The notes under the pieces: model-generated
Told to the model about the DNA's origin: nothing
Database searches by the model: none
Seen by the model: the letters and a program-made list of their open reading frames with translations, nothing else
In this document: piece by piece, positions 27,201 through 39,465 of the stretch
Layout: every line of letters starts with the position of its first letter
Numbering within the stretch: position 1 is the first letter of the stretch
Program-made: the position numbers and the translations under genes
Source of the DNA: Holacanthus passer
Lineage: Eukaryota > Chordata > Actinopteri > Pomacanthidae
Direction of reading: 5' to 3'
Length of the DNA stretch: 64,000 bases
NCBI GenBank assembly: GCA_025331565.1
Contig: JAFREQ010000165.1
Span: forward strand, 1,629,001 to 1,693,000

Positions 27201-30200
27201 TCAAATGTATGTGAAGTTAGGTTAAAGAAAAAAATAATAAAAAACAGGTTAAAGGTTTTGACAGCACAAGTATGTTAAAGTATTTGGTGCTATAGTATCT
27301 AAATACAAGACAAAAAAATTGGTAAAATGATGGGGTGTTCAGATTTTATTAGACAAATAGCATTAGACAAATCCACTATTTTTTTTAAAAATATAAAAAA
27401 AATTTTTTTTTTTTAAACGACCAAGTAATTTCCCTAAACAGCTGGGCACTGATGTTTTTCAGCAAATGTGTCTCAAACAGTATTTATTGGGGACTATTTT
27501 CAGCTGTGGATCAATACACTTTTGATGCACTGCTCGATGCACATGCTCATTGTAATGAAGGAGTCGCCGAGTGAAACAGCGTGGCTTACTGATGCGTTTT
27601 TAATTATATCATCATCATTTTTGGACAACAGTGGAGGTCTATGGCACAGAGGATATATCAGGAGTAAGATATATCAGGCTTTGGATAAACTGGTTTTAGT
27701 CTTTTCAAGGGATATAATAAGTAAATATATATAATACCACCAGTCTTATTATTTAATGTCTTATCTAGTAGAACAGATCCACTACACTCAAAAACTAAAA
27801 ACTAAAAACATCCCAAAACCTTTCTCTATCATCACAAAGTAACATTAAGTTGTTTGGCTATTCTGTATGTAATCCACGGTGAGCAGTTATTAAAAAATAA
27901 TGCAAAACACTGATGGTGGGTCTACTTTAGCTCACTTCTCTTTTCTGTCCTTTATCCTGTCCAAGTTGCAGAAGTGACAAGCTTTTCAGAAATGCTTTTT
28001 ACAAGCACGTAGCTTTTGCTTTGTTATACAAAAAAAAAAAAAAACAACGTTGTCATGGGTTGTATTGGGAAGTTCTATTGTCAGTGTTGCCTCCAAATGG
28101 ATAAAAGATGAAATACATTTTGTTTTTCCTTTGAGTCTGCCACAAAGCTTCAGGACTAGGCCGCTCAACGTCATAAGCTATTTTAAGTATCCACAGCACA
28201 GTGCTAACAAGCCATTAAGGGTCTCATCCAGAGAAGCGCATACATTTTACCACTTCTGGTGTCGGCCTAGAGAGAGAAAATGAGTCAGTGATCCTGTTCA
28301 TATGTGCATCTTCATTTAGCCTCCCAAAATAAGAACTGTCTCCCGTCTTTATTCAACTCAAGTCAGTTTTACACGTCTCCCAAAACACCCTCTATCCTTA
28401 CACCCATGTTATGGATGAGGAACTCATGTTACTGATTAACATTAACTACCATGAACAAAAAGCACAAGATGTAAAAATGATTTATAGCCATCATCTCACA
28501 CCAAAGAATTTGTTAATGCTAAAAAAAAATGCTCAACATTAAAATCATAATTCCTTTGAACTCCATTGCCTCCCACATTGCAACAGCACCATCTTCCTGT
28601 TTCGTCTTGTAAATCAATCCCACAGATATTCAACCTACAATCTTACATAAATGTATAATTCTTTGTAAAGGCAAGCAGAAGCCAATAGTCCTCTGGGATT
28701 TTTCCTGTGATTTAACAGTATGTCCCCAAATTAATCTGATGCTAAAATGCACATTTAAGTATAGTTAATGTTTGCCAGACTCTCTTCATTCCTGTAGCAG
28801 ATTCTTTTCCACTTTGGCAAACCACACATTTATAAATGAGATATAAAAGTTAAATGTGTTTTCAATTTGTAATTAAACCTTATCACTCACTTATTGGCTG
28901 TATAGCAATGACTTTTCTGCTGATATAGTCGATGTTTGACTGCTGCCTGGGGCCCTCAGAGTTTGATTGAGCTCCATACCTTGGGACTAATGACTACCTC
29001 ACTTAACAGCCCCCTGTTCTGTCAAAGTAACTTCAGCTTTTAGGAGTCGGGGTATTGCTGAGTCAGCACTGAAGCACACAGGAGCAGAAGTAATCAATGC
29101 ACAAAGAAAACACAGTGGTATCTGAATTGAAGGTTAAGTCCAAAAGCTGCATGAAGGTTGGTTTAATGGCTCCCAAATATCAACACTGCTCAACTGATTA
29201 ATAATAATCCCAACTGTAGAATGAAGCTCGACTTAATCATCTTTGTTTCCAGGGTGAGATTTTCTTAGAGCCTGTGTGCAACAGCGGTGACTCACAAAAT
29301 GTAATGTGGGGAGCCATAGGTACAGTATATTTTAATTTCAAACCTACTTCATCTACAAGTTAAGGCAGTTTTATTTAGTGGTTATATATATATATAAGAA
29401 GGGCCCATTAGTAAGATATTGCATTCGCCTACGCCTGTTGTTTCAAAACTTAAATTGTTAATGAAGAGAACAAGGTGCACCATTATTTCTTAGGAGCCAC
29501 GTTTAGAAAAGGCTTACTAAAGTGCACAGAAAAATATTAGCGCTCATAATAGAAAGCGCAAATAGTGGCGATGGAAAACACAAGAAGCTCTTCCATCCAA
29601 ATTCTGAATTCCCAGTTGATTTCAAATACATCCCTGAGATCTGGTGTGAAAGGTTCCTTAAGTGAGTTTAAAAGAATCCATTTCAAATTCAGTGGTAGCA
29701 GTCATTTAATGCACCAGGTAAGAAAAGGACTCCCATGTTGTGCTGACCTTGGGATATTTATATATTAGATATTTCAATGAATCATTTTGGGAAGTTGATG
29801 TTAAGAAGTGGATTCAACACTGAAATGTTGACAGGTTACGGTGCATTTGGCAAATGCACATTTAAGACTTTCTCTGGCTGAGCCACACAGATGACACAAA
29901 ACTAATATGTTGATGCAGCTCTTGGTTGCTTTTAAAAGTATTTTGGACCTAATGGTATTTTTTATTTATTTATAGTATTGTTTTTGCGATTTTCCAGCAT
30001 TTTTTGAGGGAGCTTAGTTTTACTCTTGTCTCCTGCAGCTCTGAACCAGGGACTAGTTAAGCCAAGATATGGAATACTGTCCTGAACTGCACTGACCCAT
30101 GATACGATAAGAAATGGCAAGAAGACAATCCATGAAAGCTCATCTTATCTCTACCGTGGTATGTGAGGATTAAAAATGTAAAACAGGCAAGATATCTTTC

Positions 30201-33200
30201 TATCTTCTACACTGCTGTGCTGCACTCAGCAAGCCAACTGTTTTTCCTTTTTCTATCAGATCCTCATGTATTCAATAAGACCATTCAGTCCAATATGCTA
30301 TTTATTATGTATATTTGTTGTCTGACCACTGATCATGTCTGCAGTGGTCATGGCCTTTTGTAATGTTAATTGTTCTCATTCTATTTAACAACCTTTGTTA
30401 ACATTTTTTACTATATAATTTGGTCCAGAATTGCACCTAATCAAGAAGCCTTTTCTTTATATTTCACCAAAAATATCTGAGTTTGCAAATAATAAACCTC
30501 TAATTTTGATCAAATTTAGATTGAACTTTCTCAAAATGTTAAAATACTAATTAATACGAAGTGCTACAGCTCCTTGCAAGTTAATTTTTCCGTTGCCATG
30601 AAACAACAGTTTCTGGATCCCATGTACTGTAACTTTGCAAAAGACATTGCAGCAGGACTGTGGAGCCAATGTGGCCTCTGCAGAAAAGAGCATCCAACAA
30701 ACATCTGAACTCTGCAGACGTGTGGTTCTGGTTTTGAGTCCTGCTGAGTCATCACAGTTACACGTTGCTGTTTTCTTCCAAGGATCTGCAACCAAAGAAG
30801 CCTTGGAGGTTTAGTTAATGCACTGGCAGCATCCTCTCTTTCACAGATGCTCATCACCTAACACACTCAGCAAAACACTCTGTGACAATGTCGCAAACTC
30901 ACATCCAAACAGAAGGACACACAACAATTACAGGATGGAAAAGAGCAACATGACAACAGGCCATAAGATCTGATTCCAAGTCGTTTCAGAGTTGAAGTGA
31001 AAAAACATTGCTTGATTATTTAGTTTCTGATCTCTCAAGAAGTGAAGAAATGTTTTTCAAAAATACTGAAGAAATGTAAATGGACGTGGACACATAACAT
31101 GCTAACATTCTTTGACATTAGCATAACACAACACACTGTTGATGCTTATGGGAATGTCAATGGTTTTGCAAAAATATTTCCCTGAGGATTACCAAAGTTT
31201 TTACAATTCATCCTGAGGGTGACATGAATGTGTGTACCAAATTTCAAAGAAATGCATTTCTGTATTAGTCAGTAGGATTCATCCTCTGGGGAACATGAAT
31301 GACTGTACAAAATGGCATGACAATTCATCCAAAAGTTACCGATGCATTTTTCTCAAAAAGGACAAATGTCAACCTCGTGGTGGTGCTAGACAAAATGCTA
31401 ATGAATAACCTAAGTCAGGATTTATTTTGGAGACCAGGAATGTCTACAAATTTCCATCCAATGCATTTGTTTTTTATTTGTTTTTGAGATATTTCAGTCT
31501 GGACCTGGTGGAACGACAGGCCAAAATTGTCATACCTCAAGTTACGCAGTTAGTGTGGCTAATAAAAATGATGGTAACTAAATTGCAAGCAGGGGAACCA
31601 CATGTTTAGTTTTTCGCCTTTATTTCATAGATGCATGTGAAGCCGATCAAGAAATGTAGGAAGGGAAAGTCAAGGAAAGCGTGCAACAAACAACCCCAGC
31701 CAGAATCAAGGCAGAGGACATTATGATAACACGATACGCAGCTTAGACCACTAAACCACAGGAAGGCCCAATAATGCAGCTTAGCTGATTAAAATATATT
31801 TCACTAATATTGATGTATTGACTGACAGGCACTGACCATCAGATTGATAGCTTAGCTGATTGATTAACTGGCTAATTGTTTTGTTTCATTATCTGATTTT
31901 TTTCCCCCCACAGGAAGCTTTAAAGATCCGGTGCGCTGTCAGCATTTTTACAGACGGTTCTGTGGGAAGAGGTCACTGTGTCCCAATCAGTAGACATGGA
32001 CCAAAGACAGGTAGGACTCTGACGGCTATGGCTGAAATGCATTGACAGCAGAATAATCACACTGCTAGGCAAACATATTAATTATAAGACACACAAACCA
32101 GTTACTTTCTCTTTCTTGCACCCTCTCTCGCTTTCTCATCTTTCTCTCACACGCAAAAATCTATAGCCCAAAGTAGGCCCGTGCAACCTCCATAATTCAT
32201 CTCGCCTGGAGATACAGTACAGACACACTCTGTCCTATACAATATCTATAAAACATCTCCCCGGCACAGGCAGAGTACACACACATGCACACACACACAT
32301 ATACACAGAGGCAAACACCCACACTGTCAAATCTATCCCCAAAGTCCCCAGGCGGAGTGCAGTCCGACTTATGCGGAGTAAAACCAGCATCCAATGCAAT
32401 GCAGTTGATTTAAGAATTCATAGCGCAGACTCCAGGCACAGCCACTATGCAGAACGAGGCAGCGCCGGCATCCTCTGCATCCCAATGAGGAGCAAGGGGC
32501 TCAGCCTCAACTCCACATCCCAACTGTAACTGCCTAACACGTTTGTAATCTGGACAACAACAGCTCAGCATCGTGCGTGGCTGACCAGTATGTGTGTGAC
32601 TGCTGCATTATAACTACCTGTGTGCCTTTCCCCTTGAAGCTATAGCTGACAAGGAGGATGAATTACAGGGCTATAATGAGGACTAATTAGGGGGCAAATA
32701 ATAGCTAAGATAATATTCTAAAGGATAATACCTGAAGGCTTTAAAGGACAAAAGTCTCATGAAAAAAATGTTAGTCATAGTTCTTGGCAAAATAGCCCTT
32801 CTCTATTTCTCTTGCCTGAAAAGACGCCAACAGTTGGCTTAGACTGCCTGGTTATTAAAGTCGCTGAAAAAAACTCATAAGTCTAATTTCGGGGTGGATT
32901 TTCACGTCATCTCGACAGTATAAAGATTAGGAGAAAATTCAGCCTTCCTCGTGCGTATGAACTCCTCTTCAAATTCCTCTGAGTAAACTCAAACGTGCAT
33001 GAAGATCAAGCTAAAAATAAGGCTGCTGCTGCCCTGAGAAGGTGACACTTTCGACTTACAAGGCTTTCACTTGACAGGTACATTATTAGTATATGACTAG
33101 ACGTACTACTGCTTCTGCTGCTACTGTCCTATTTCATCCGCAGCAGTCCTAACCCTGTTTGCAGTGATTTGATACACCTTTCTACAAAAGCAGAAACGTA

Positions 33201-33568
33201 GAACAACAAAACAAGAGCAGGTTTCCATAATCCTGATCATGTCAGGTTCGAACATCGTCAAGGACTTGACCAACAGGATGTCATTTTTTTCTAAAGAAGT
33301 CGTGCCCTGCCCTGAGAGATTTTTAGAGGATGGGTGCAGAGAAAGAAAGAGGGAGGGAATGCGCAGCTGGTGTTTGAAGTCAGGAGTTTGGTGCAGGATG
33401 GATTATCTCATCCCAGTATCCCCATAACCAGTGGGCCAGTACTAGTACAGTGCTGCCGCTACTGCTGCTGAACAGCCCTTTAAATCCTTTACACTGCAGT
33501 GCTGTTAAATCAACCTCTAGCCCGGGCGACTACTCACCTCCCAGCGCAGCTTTCATTACAAAATTCAT
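15043..33568 (-). CDS. cplx1: Complexin, cplx1-like (complete; 3 coding exons)
   Basis: Small cytosolic presynaptic protein that binds the assembled SNARE complex and both clamps and promotes synaptotagmin-triggered vesicle fusion. On the minus strand the coding exons are 33568-33538, 18666-18488 and 15234-15043 (31+179+192 nt), with matching phases and AG/GT borders, giving 133 residues. The start MNFVMKAALGG corresponds to MEFVMKQALGG of human CPLX1. Residues about 30-48 form the charged accessory helix (AAKKEEERQEALRQQEEER). Residues about 49-71 form the central SNARE-binding helix, in which R49, R60 and Y71 correspond to human R48, R59 and Y70. GSLTRPKKAVPAGCGDEE and the amphipathic tail KYLPGPLQDMLKK follow. 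There is no C-terminal CaaX box, which argues against complexin 3/4. KYAKMEAERE, RQGIRDKYG and the LKK ending favour complexin 1 over 2. Intron 1 is 14.9 kb. Confidence 0.95.
15480..15815 (+). mobile_element. 3' end of an L2/CR1-like LINE
   Basis: Plus-strand frame around 15520-15600 reads SAEPLSVFKKRLKTHLF, the familiar C-terminal signature (SxxxFKxxLKTHLF) of the ORF2 protein of fish L2/CR1-group retrotransposons. About 180 bp later comes gctttggataaaagctaaat, a decayed form of the GGATAAAAGCGTCTGCTAAAT tail of such LINEs and their SINEs. It is a 5'-truncated, inactive copy. Confidence 0.7.
16849..16885. repeat. T27-G10 homopolymer junction
   Basis: 27 T directly followed by 10 G in cplx1 intron 2. 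A homopolymer pair like this is prone to sequencing and assembly error. Confidence 0.9.
18488..18666 (-). CDS. cplx1: cplx1 exon with accessory and central SNARE-binding helices
   Basis: 179 nt after a tctttctcag acceptor, ending AAG|gtacg. Completes Gly, then encodes GPPDVGKMLGG, EEKEEDPD and both functional helices up to GIRDK. In human CPLX1/2 the GPPDV pentapeptide is ATKDM. Confidence 0.95.
19130..19265 (+). mobile_element. Possible decayed retroposon tail
   Basis: The stretch aagggatttcactgcatgtt followed by caacaaatttgaattcga resembles the TTTCACTGCAC...CAATAAA...TTGAATC tail of teleost LINE/SINE copies, though much mutated. Weak evidence. Confidence 0.25.
19690..20260 (+). mobile_element. 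Probable non-autonomous repeat, pyrimidine-rich
   Basis: A 570-bp block with the feel of a common fish repeat: it opens gtcatggttttgg, has a pyrimidine-rich middle with repeated ccagtgttt/ccagcgttt phrases, and closes with ctgtgtctcgctcatgggtc. The outermost bases show a rough inverted match (tctgtcatggtttt near 19697; reverse complement of aaaacgtcacaca near 20260). It has no coding capacity. Family not identified. Confidence 0.35.
20990..21200. repeat. Purine-rich (GA/GGA) tract
   Basis: About 200 bp overwhelmingly A and G on the plus strand. Long open frames on the opposite strand here are Ser/Pro/Leu-rich consequences of the composition. Confidence 0.8.
31090..31575 (+). mobile_element. 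Dispersed teleost-type repeat with internal duplication
   Basis: Contains two related blocks 71 bp apart (attcatcctgagggtgacatg at 31206 and attcatcctctggggaac at 31277, each followed by gaatg-x-x-tgtac-x-aaa). Later come gagatatttcagtctggacc and gacaggccaaaattgtcat. I recall this arrangement from abundant perciform dispersed repeats. It has no coding capacity and the family name is unknown to me. Confidence 0.5.
33538..33568 (-). CDS. cplx1: cplx1 first coding exon
   Basis: ATG at 33568-33566 opens MNFVMKAALG plus one base before GTGAGT at 33537. The 31-nt coding length and junction phase fit the exon at 18666 exactly. A possible acceptor about 60-70 bp upstream (ctgtccccag, minus strand, near 33635) suggests the 5' UTR is itself spliced. 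Confidence 0.93.
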
Positions 33569-34739
33569 GATGAAGCAGTTCTGTGTTCTCTTCCTTCAGT
33601 GGTCACGTTATCAGGGACAGACCTGCAGCCTGGGGACAGAATACACAAGCTGTGACTGCATGAACACTGTTAGGACATGCAGTTTCACTCCAGCGGTTTT
33701 CATACACAAGAGTTTGATGGGATTGGGGAGGAGGAGGATGATGATGATGAGGCTCGATGCGGACGAGGAACGACCTCCAGACGGAGATCGACGTTTGGCA
33801 AAGGACCTCCAGAACCACCAAACCTTCTTCTACTTTTTGTAATAATCACAATGTCTTCACATATGTTAAATAACTTTAATTCTACTTCTTGTGTTGGAAG
33901 AATCTATATCTTAAAAAGCCTCAAAATGTGATCACTTGTACTCCAAGGAACAAAAAGCATGATTAAAGTAGGTTAAGGTGGCTTTCCCCTCCGGTACAAC
34001 ACAGTGTCCCGAGTTTTGTCGGAGGCACCTGTGCCCTTGATTTACAACCAACGCTCCATCTTGTGTAGATTTATGCTGACGCTGCCTGGCTGCCTGTGAT
34101 GTATCCTCATGGAAATAACTCCCGGAATAATAAAAAACGGGGTGAACAAAGACAGGGTCAAAGATGAGCAAGTGGAGGCATGATTTAATGTCAGTGCACG
34201 GGCCTTAGAGGGCATCGCACAAACTGCAGGAGCATTGCATGACAAAGGCAAAAAGGACTTTTTTGAAGATGCTTCCCTACAAGGTCTCACCCTGCATCTA
34301 CGACACTCATTTCAATTTAGCATTATGACATGTGATTCCCTTAAAATGATAATAATCTTATAGTTTTTCTTGGGATTTTAAGCGAATGCTCACTCGTCAA
34401 ATTATAAAAACGTGTACGGAAATTGCCATGTTTTATTATCTTGCTGCTGAGACTTTGTCTAATGCACTCAATTGTGAGTTTACAGGGCAAATTAGGGTGA
34501 ATTGAAAAATCTCGCATTTTAACATTATAATACTCATATGATGAGGAGTTGCAGAGCTCAAGCAGGAGTTTAAATCTTGTTATACTCAATGATGATTTTT
34601 TTTTTTTTTTTTGCAGTCTTTTTATACATAACCTCGGGGGTAGTTCTGCTGCATTTGACAGCCTCCCTCTGCCATTGCAGCAAAAGGCTTGCAATGGGGG
34701 GGAAAAAAGCCATCCTCCTGAAAACTTGCTGCACTCATT

Positions 34740-35470
34740 ATAGCATCGCTCTCAGTCCCCGGGTCGAACATGCAGCATGCAGCACAGCGTCTTTAAATCA
34801 TTTCCTGGTTTCCCTTCCTCTCCATCCTCCTCCTCATCTGCAGCAGCAGCAGTTTCTCCTCACATGAACCCTTACAGTATTAACTCCCAGCTCCTGGTGC
34901 GGTGCAGCATTTCGGCACAGTGCCGTACAGTACGTGCACCCTGTCAAATTACTGCACCCACAAGCTCACACAACCGAGCCCATATGTCATATATGCGTGT
35001 GTTTGCAAGCGCATGGAAGCATCAGCATCAGCACCAGCCCATCACCATCCGGTCCCGTGCAGCAAAGCCTCACACAAACATCCCTGTATCTGCTTGCTCC
35101 GTTTACCTTGTTTGGATCCTCCTCCAAGTCTTTATCCGTCCAGAAAAAAAACAAGCTCTCGCCGCAGTGTTGTAGCCTTCTCCTCCTGCAGCAGGGGGGG
35201 AGGACGGAAATCACAAGTTGTGCGTCTTGAAGGAGGGACAGTGCGTCTCTGTGTGTGTCTCAGTGTGCAGACATGCCGGCTGTGTCAGAGTCAGGCTGCA
35301 GGCGGAGGAAGAGCCTGTTCCTGCAGGACGAGATGAGAGCATGCAGAGGGAGAGAGGAGGAGGAGGAGGAGGAAGAGGAGGAGGGGGAGGAGGGAGCCCA
35401 CCAGTGGACCATCACACAAGTGAAGGTCCTGTTTCACTTTCACTGTTGCAACAGAGAGTAAACATTGAAA
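34740..35470 (-). promoter_or_regulatory. CpG-richer, GGA-repeat-bearing block upstream of cplx1
   Basis: Compared with the AT-rich surroundings this 0.7-kb block has many CpGs and high GC. It ends in a purine tract of GGA/GAG units (35348-35396). It lies 1.2-1.9 kb upstream of the complexin start codon, a plausible place for the promoter or a 5' untranslated exon. No TATA box or defined start site was identified. Confidence 0.35.
35348..35396. repeat. (GGA)n-type purine repeat
   Basis: Imperfect GAG/GGA trinucleotide repeat of about 16 units. It makes a poly-Glu run in one frame, which I regard as non-coding. Confidence 0.85.
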
Positions 35471-35767
35471 AGTAAGTCCAAGTGTGTCCAAATAAACTCA
35501 TGCGATGTAAGATGTACATCATCATAAGATTTACCTTCAGTTATTAATCCATTAGTTTTGGCTCATTGAATAATGCTTTTAAGGTTCAAGGTTGCTTTTA
35601 TTGTCTCTTGAAAGGTTGTTGCATAGTGAACAAAAAGGCACTTGATAAATAATAAAAAAAACAACAACACCTTATTCACAACAATATTTGCTGTTAAAAT
35701 GACATGATGTGGAGGTTGAATGCTGCAGTATTTGATTGCTTCAGCCACCTGAGGACAGCAGAACAAG

Positions 35768-35985
35768 GAGGGAAAAATCTGTCTCTTTAGCTGCTAAATT
35801 ATGTTCCCCAACTAGTTACTAACTGTGTCTGTCTGCTTAGTTTACAGTGGGTTTCTTACAGCCTTTTTGCTGCGGCTGCCTGACACTGGAAACAAGATTA
35901 AAGAGAGCAGTGAGTCGGAACCAAAACAGTAAAGTTGCAGGTTGTAAAACCAAAACATTGAGCTGAAAGATGCTAAAACGCTCAG
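35768..35985 (+). mobile_element. Dispersed repeat, copy A
   Basis: Shares an alignable order of words with 46709-46935: ctctttagctgctaaat, ctaactgtgtctg, gcttag, ttacagtgggttt, ctttttgctgc, ccaaaacagtaaagt. The two copies have diverged by substitutions and indels, so this is an old interspersed element. The core resembles a repeat common in perciform genomes. Non-coding. Confidence 0.7.
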
Positions 35986-37379
35986 TAGAGCTGAGAAGAA
36001 CTGCAGTATACAGATAAATCTCTACAGGTTTGTCCCAACAAGCACGTTTCCTATTATATGTAGAGTCATTTTATCCATTGTTAAAGATATATGTCGTAAC
36101 ACTTCTGCATTTAATCAACAAATTTTATTGTTTTGTCCGCAGATAAAACAAGGATACATGGGTGATTATTCCAGTCAGGGAATGAGATTAAGTTCACAGA
36201 TAGATTGTCATCTCTATTTTCCATTCCTCTTTCTAAAATCAAAAGTGACAATGACAAGTCTCTAAATAGTAATAATACATGGCTTAGGAGGACAGTGTTC
36301 AAGAGCCTGGCAGGGAAAAGATATTAGGATATTTGAAACCTTTAAACCTCTTTTTCCACTTGCAGACCAAAGATTTATTGTGGTGTAATGTCAGCTGTCT
36401 CAACAGTCCCTTGAAAATATTTTCTTGGCAGGCTGGAAAAGACTCTGCAGCATTATATAATGCGATGCTACAGTTACCCACATAAGCCAGTATTGATTTT
36501 GTTTCCCCTAACTGGATGCATACACCTGTTGTCAATATATATTTCTTACTTCTTCTTTCACAACGTAGGGTTTTATTATTTGTCAACCATTCAGTCATAT
36601 TAATATGTTGCAAGTGAATTGCCGGGGTCTATATGGGAAGCGGTGGCATAGCCAGAAATCCACTGTGGCAGATAACAGTGATCAGATGATCACAGAGATT
36701 TCTCATATTTATTTGAAAAAGAAAACCAATGCACAAATTGAAGTTTTGGCCTAAACGAGCCATTTTATTTTGGTTGCCTCTAGCTGTTGCTGTAGCTGAA
36801 AGTAAGTGCCTCAGATAACATGATTAAACTGGGGCTTGTTTGCAATTTGTGTGATCACCTGATTGTTTGCATCATGTATACTACTATCTCCAGATCCAGT
36901 ACTACCATCTGTGATGATGGAAAAACAACCAAAATATTTTAAATTAATCTTTAATGTTTGATTAACTAATTAACTGTAGGTAACTGTAGTAACTGTTTAA
37001 TTACCTAGTTATATATCCAGCAGAAAAAGAGCAACACAAGCAGATGGAGGACAAATATAAGGCAAAAAGAATATATTTATCACTTTAATCTAACGTTGTT
37101 TTTGAGTCTTGACTTAACCATCAGTTCTAAAATAAGCCTTTCCTGCCCCTGCACGTGCTTATAATGGCCTTGCTTTTTACCTCATAGTAACACTGCAACA
37201 CTTCGCACACATGGTGAGGCCGACAAGCAGAGAAAGGACCAAGGGGGACTTCAACTGCTGCGTCTCCCATCAATTAATCAAGACACAGGAGGCGGTGTCC
37301 AGTCAACACACTCTGGCACAAGCATCCATCACCTTGTTTATAGCCTAGAAATGCTTGGGAACAACAACAGCGCAAATGC

Positions 37380-37401
37380 TCACACACACACACACACACA
37401 C
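37380..37401. repeat. (CA)n microsatellite
   Basis: Perfect CA run of about 11 units in the cplx1-gne interval. Confidence 0.9.
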
Positions 37402-38467
37402 TGTCGTTGTTGTCCACCATCACTACAGTATAGTTTTGTTTTGTTTTTTATAGGCCTATGATTTATAGGCTCTTGGTTTTAAGGACAGTACTTGTCCATT
37501 TTTGCTCTTGACCCAAATCCATTGCTGTTTCAGGGCTGAGTGTGGCAAAAATATTCTCCTCCAACTGTGTAGATTCGTACCTCTCTTTGTCACAACATCA
37601 TGCCCAAAAAATCCATAACCACCCCACAACGTGCTTGAACAAGAGTGCTGAGTTTTCCAAACCGGCATTATTGTAAACTAATACGATTTGCATTTCACCC
37701 TGTGCTTCTGTGGATACTTTGCACTTTTAATAGCACAATATTCAAACAGCCAGGTGGTAATCTGACACCCCGTGCTGTTCTGTCTCTTTGTGTAATGTAA
37801 TATGCATACTTTATTTTCATTTGTTCAATCTCTGTTAGTCTCACAACAAGAGTTCAAAACGTTGTATTTTCCTTAATTGTCCACATGTTGGCATGTGGCC
37901 TGTGTACAGGTAATGAGTCACCAGGTGTATGTGTGAAAATAGAAAAAGTTACCAGTCTATGCCTGATGCTGCTGGAATAGATACACTGAATATACTGATG
38001 CTGTGTCAACCTATGAGACATGCAAACCATTACAATGACTGCCATTTGAAAACTACATTAGCATATTATACCAAAATATGTATGGCAGAGCTCCACAGGG
38101 ACTGCATGCCATTCAAAAAAGGGCAAATTAACATAGCACTGCTGTCACATGAAAACACAGCTGTAGTGTTGTTTTTTTGCTCTCATCATGAATCCACTTA
38201 GTTATTTTGAATATTTTAATGAAAATACATCTTTCTTAACATATTCGAAAATGATAATTTAGATGAAAATGCCAGAAACTTTCAGCAGTCATACCAGCAT
38301 TGGTGGGCAGCAGTGCACCTTTCCCACATTGTAAATTGTAGCCAAAAAAAACCTGTGCATTTCTTACTTCACTCTTAAATTAGGACAGTGCCACTCGTGA
38401 AAAACTCAAAGGTATTCCTAGCTCACCTCCTTCTGTATGTGTATGTGACCATTGTGGAAATACTTAC

Positions 38468-38565
38468 CTGCATCTGATATGTGAAGCTGTTGCCCCGGGA
38501 CAAAGAGGAGCTGATACTGAAATACAGCACACTATTGGATGCTGAACTTCTTCCCGTCGGCGCTG
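38468..38565 (-). other. Candidate orphan exon (possible cplx1 5' UTR exon)
   Basis: On the minus strand a pyrimidine tract ending ttcatttgactgcag precedes 98 nt that end in a perfect consensus donor, CAG|GTAAGT (donor at 38467-38462). Local GC is higher than in the flanks. Two frames are open across it, but none links to a recognised protein. It lies 4.9 kb upstream of the cplx1 start on the same strand, so a 5' untranslated exon or an unannotated transcript is possible. A chance pairing of sites is also possible. Confidence 0.3.
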
Positions 38566-39465
38566 CTGCAGTCAAATGAAAGGGGGATTATGTCACAGGC
38601 CAGCACCTTAGTGCCGCTGTCCCATTTCTTGGGGCAGGATGTAGCAAAAAGGCAACGATTTAGGTGTCTGCATCAGTAGATCCTCAGTGAATGGCCTATT
38701 GAAATCCTTTCAAGATCCTTTTGAATGCATTCATTCATAGTCACCAGTAGCATAGTATCAGACCTATTTTGTGGATTGGAACCTGGGTGTTCAGATTGTC
38801 TGAATATTATATAATAATATATTGTCTGTCTATTTCAGTCATTAGTCTTTTTAAACTTATTTTTCCATAAACTGAGGATGCTAGAGTCGAGGGTAGAGTC
38901 TCTCATTTGGCAGTCGCCCCTGTACATAAAGGACAGTTTTGCTGACAAAGAGCCGGCTGCCTCACCTCGTGGCCCCTATTCCACCTCTGATTCATCAAGT
39001 ATCAACTACTGAGCCACGCGGAAGGATAAGGAACATGTATCAAATCCCCTTCATTGTGATATAATATGCCAGCCAGCAGAACGTCAGCCGAATGCCACGA
39101 GGACACTTTGAAGCTTTGAATTGTCTGAAGTACACTGAAATACCCGGAGAAGGTTTATTCACATGATGAACCGTGTGCCAAAAACATCCTTTGAGGTCTG
39201 ATGCATGGACCTTTAATCATGCATTAACAACTGATGAACAAAAACTTGGGACCAGAAAATATTTTGGGATGAACGCTGAAAACAGAAATACTCTCTATAA
39301 ATAACCAAATTAGAATAAATTACTGTAAGTAATTAGTAGTAGTAATTCTTAAGGTGAAATATTGTGCTGTGAAGAAAAAGCCCTCTGTGTCTTGTTGGAA
39401 GTAACACCATTGATTCAACAGTCTGTTTTAGTTTGCTGTTAACGTTTATTGTACATACACATCTT

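Larger units (their letters stand above)
18667..33537 (-). other. cplx1 intron 1 (14.9 kb)
   Basis: Long first intron, AT-rich, without another recognisable gene. It includes a purine-rich stretch (20990-21200), dispersed-repeat-like segments (19130-19265, 19690-20260, 31090-31575), an A/T-homopolymer zone (about 27380-27416), a short CA-rich run (about 32278-32305) and a CTCF-motif-like site at about 26494-26508. Confidence 0.75.

Noticed and set aside
33240..33260. B-box-like ggttcgaac near a possible second tRNA
   Set aside because: No flanking stems or A box; not a tRNA.
33450..33842. 130-codon plus-strand frame over the cplx1 start exon
   Set aside because: Antisense to the confirmed complexin exon; no homology.
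35255..35461. Frame with poly-Glu run in the CpG-rich block
   Set aside because: The Glu run is the GGA repeat; no splice context or homology. More likely promoter or UTR DNA.
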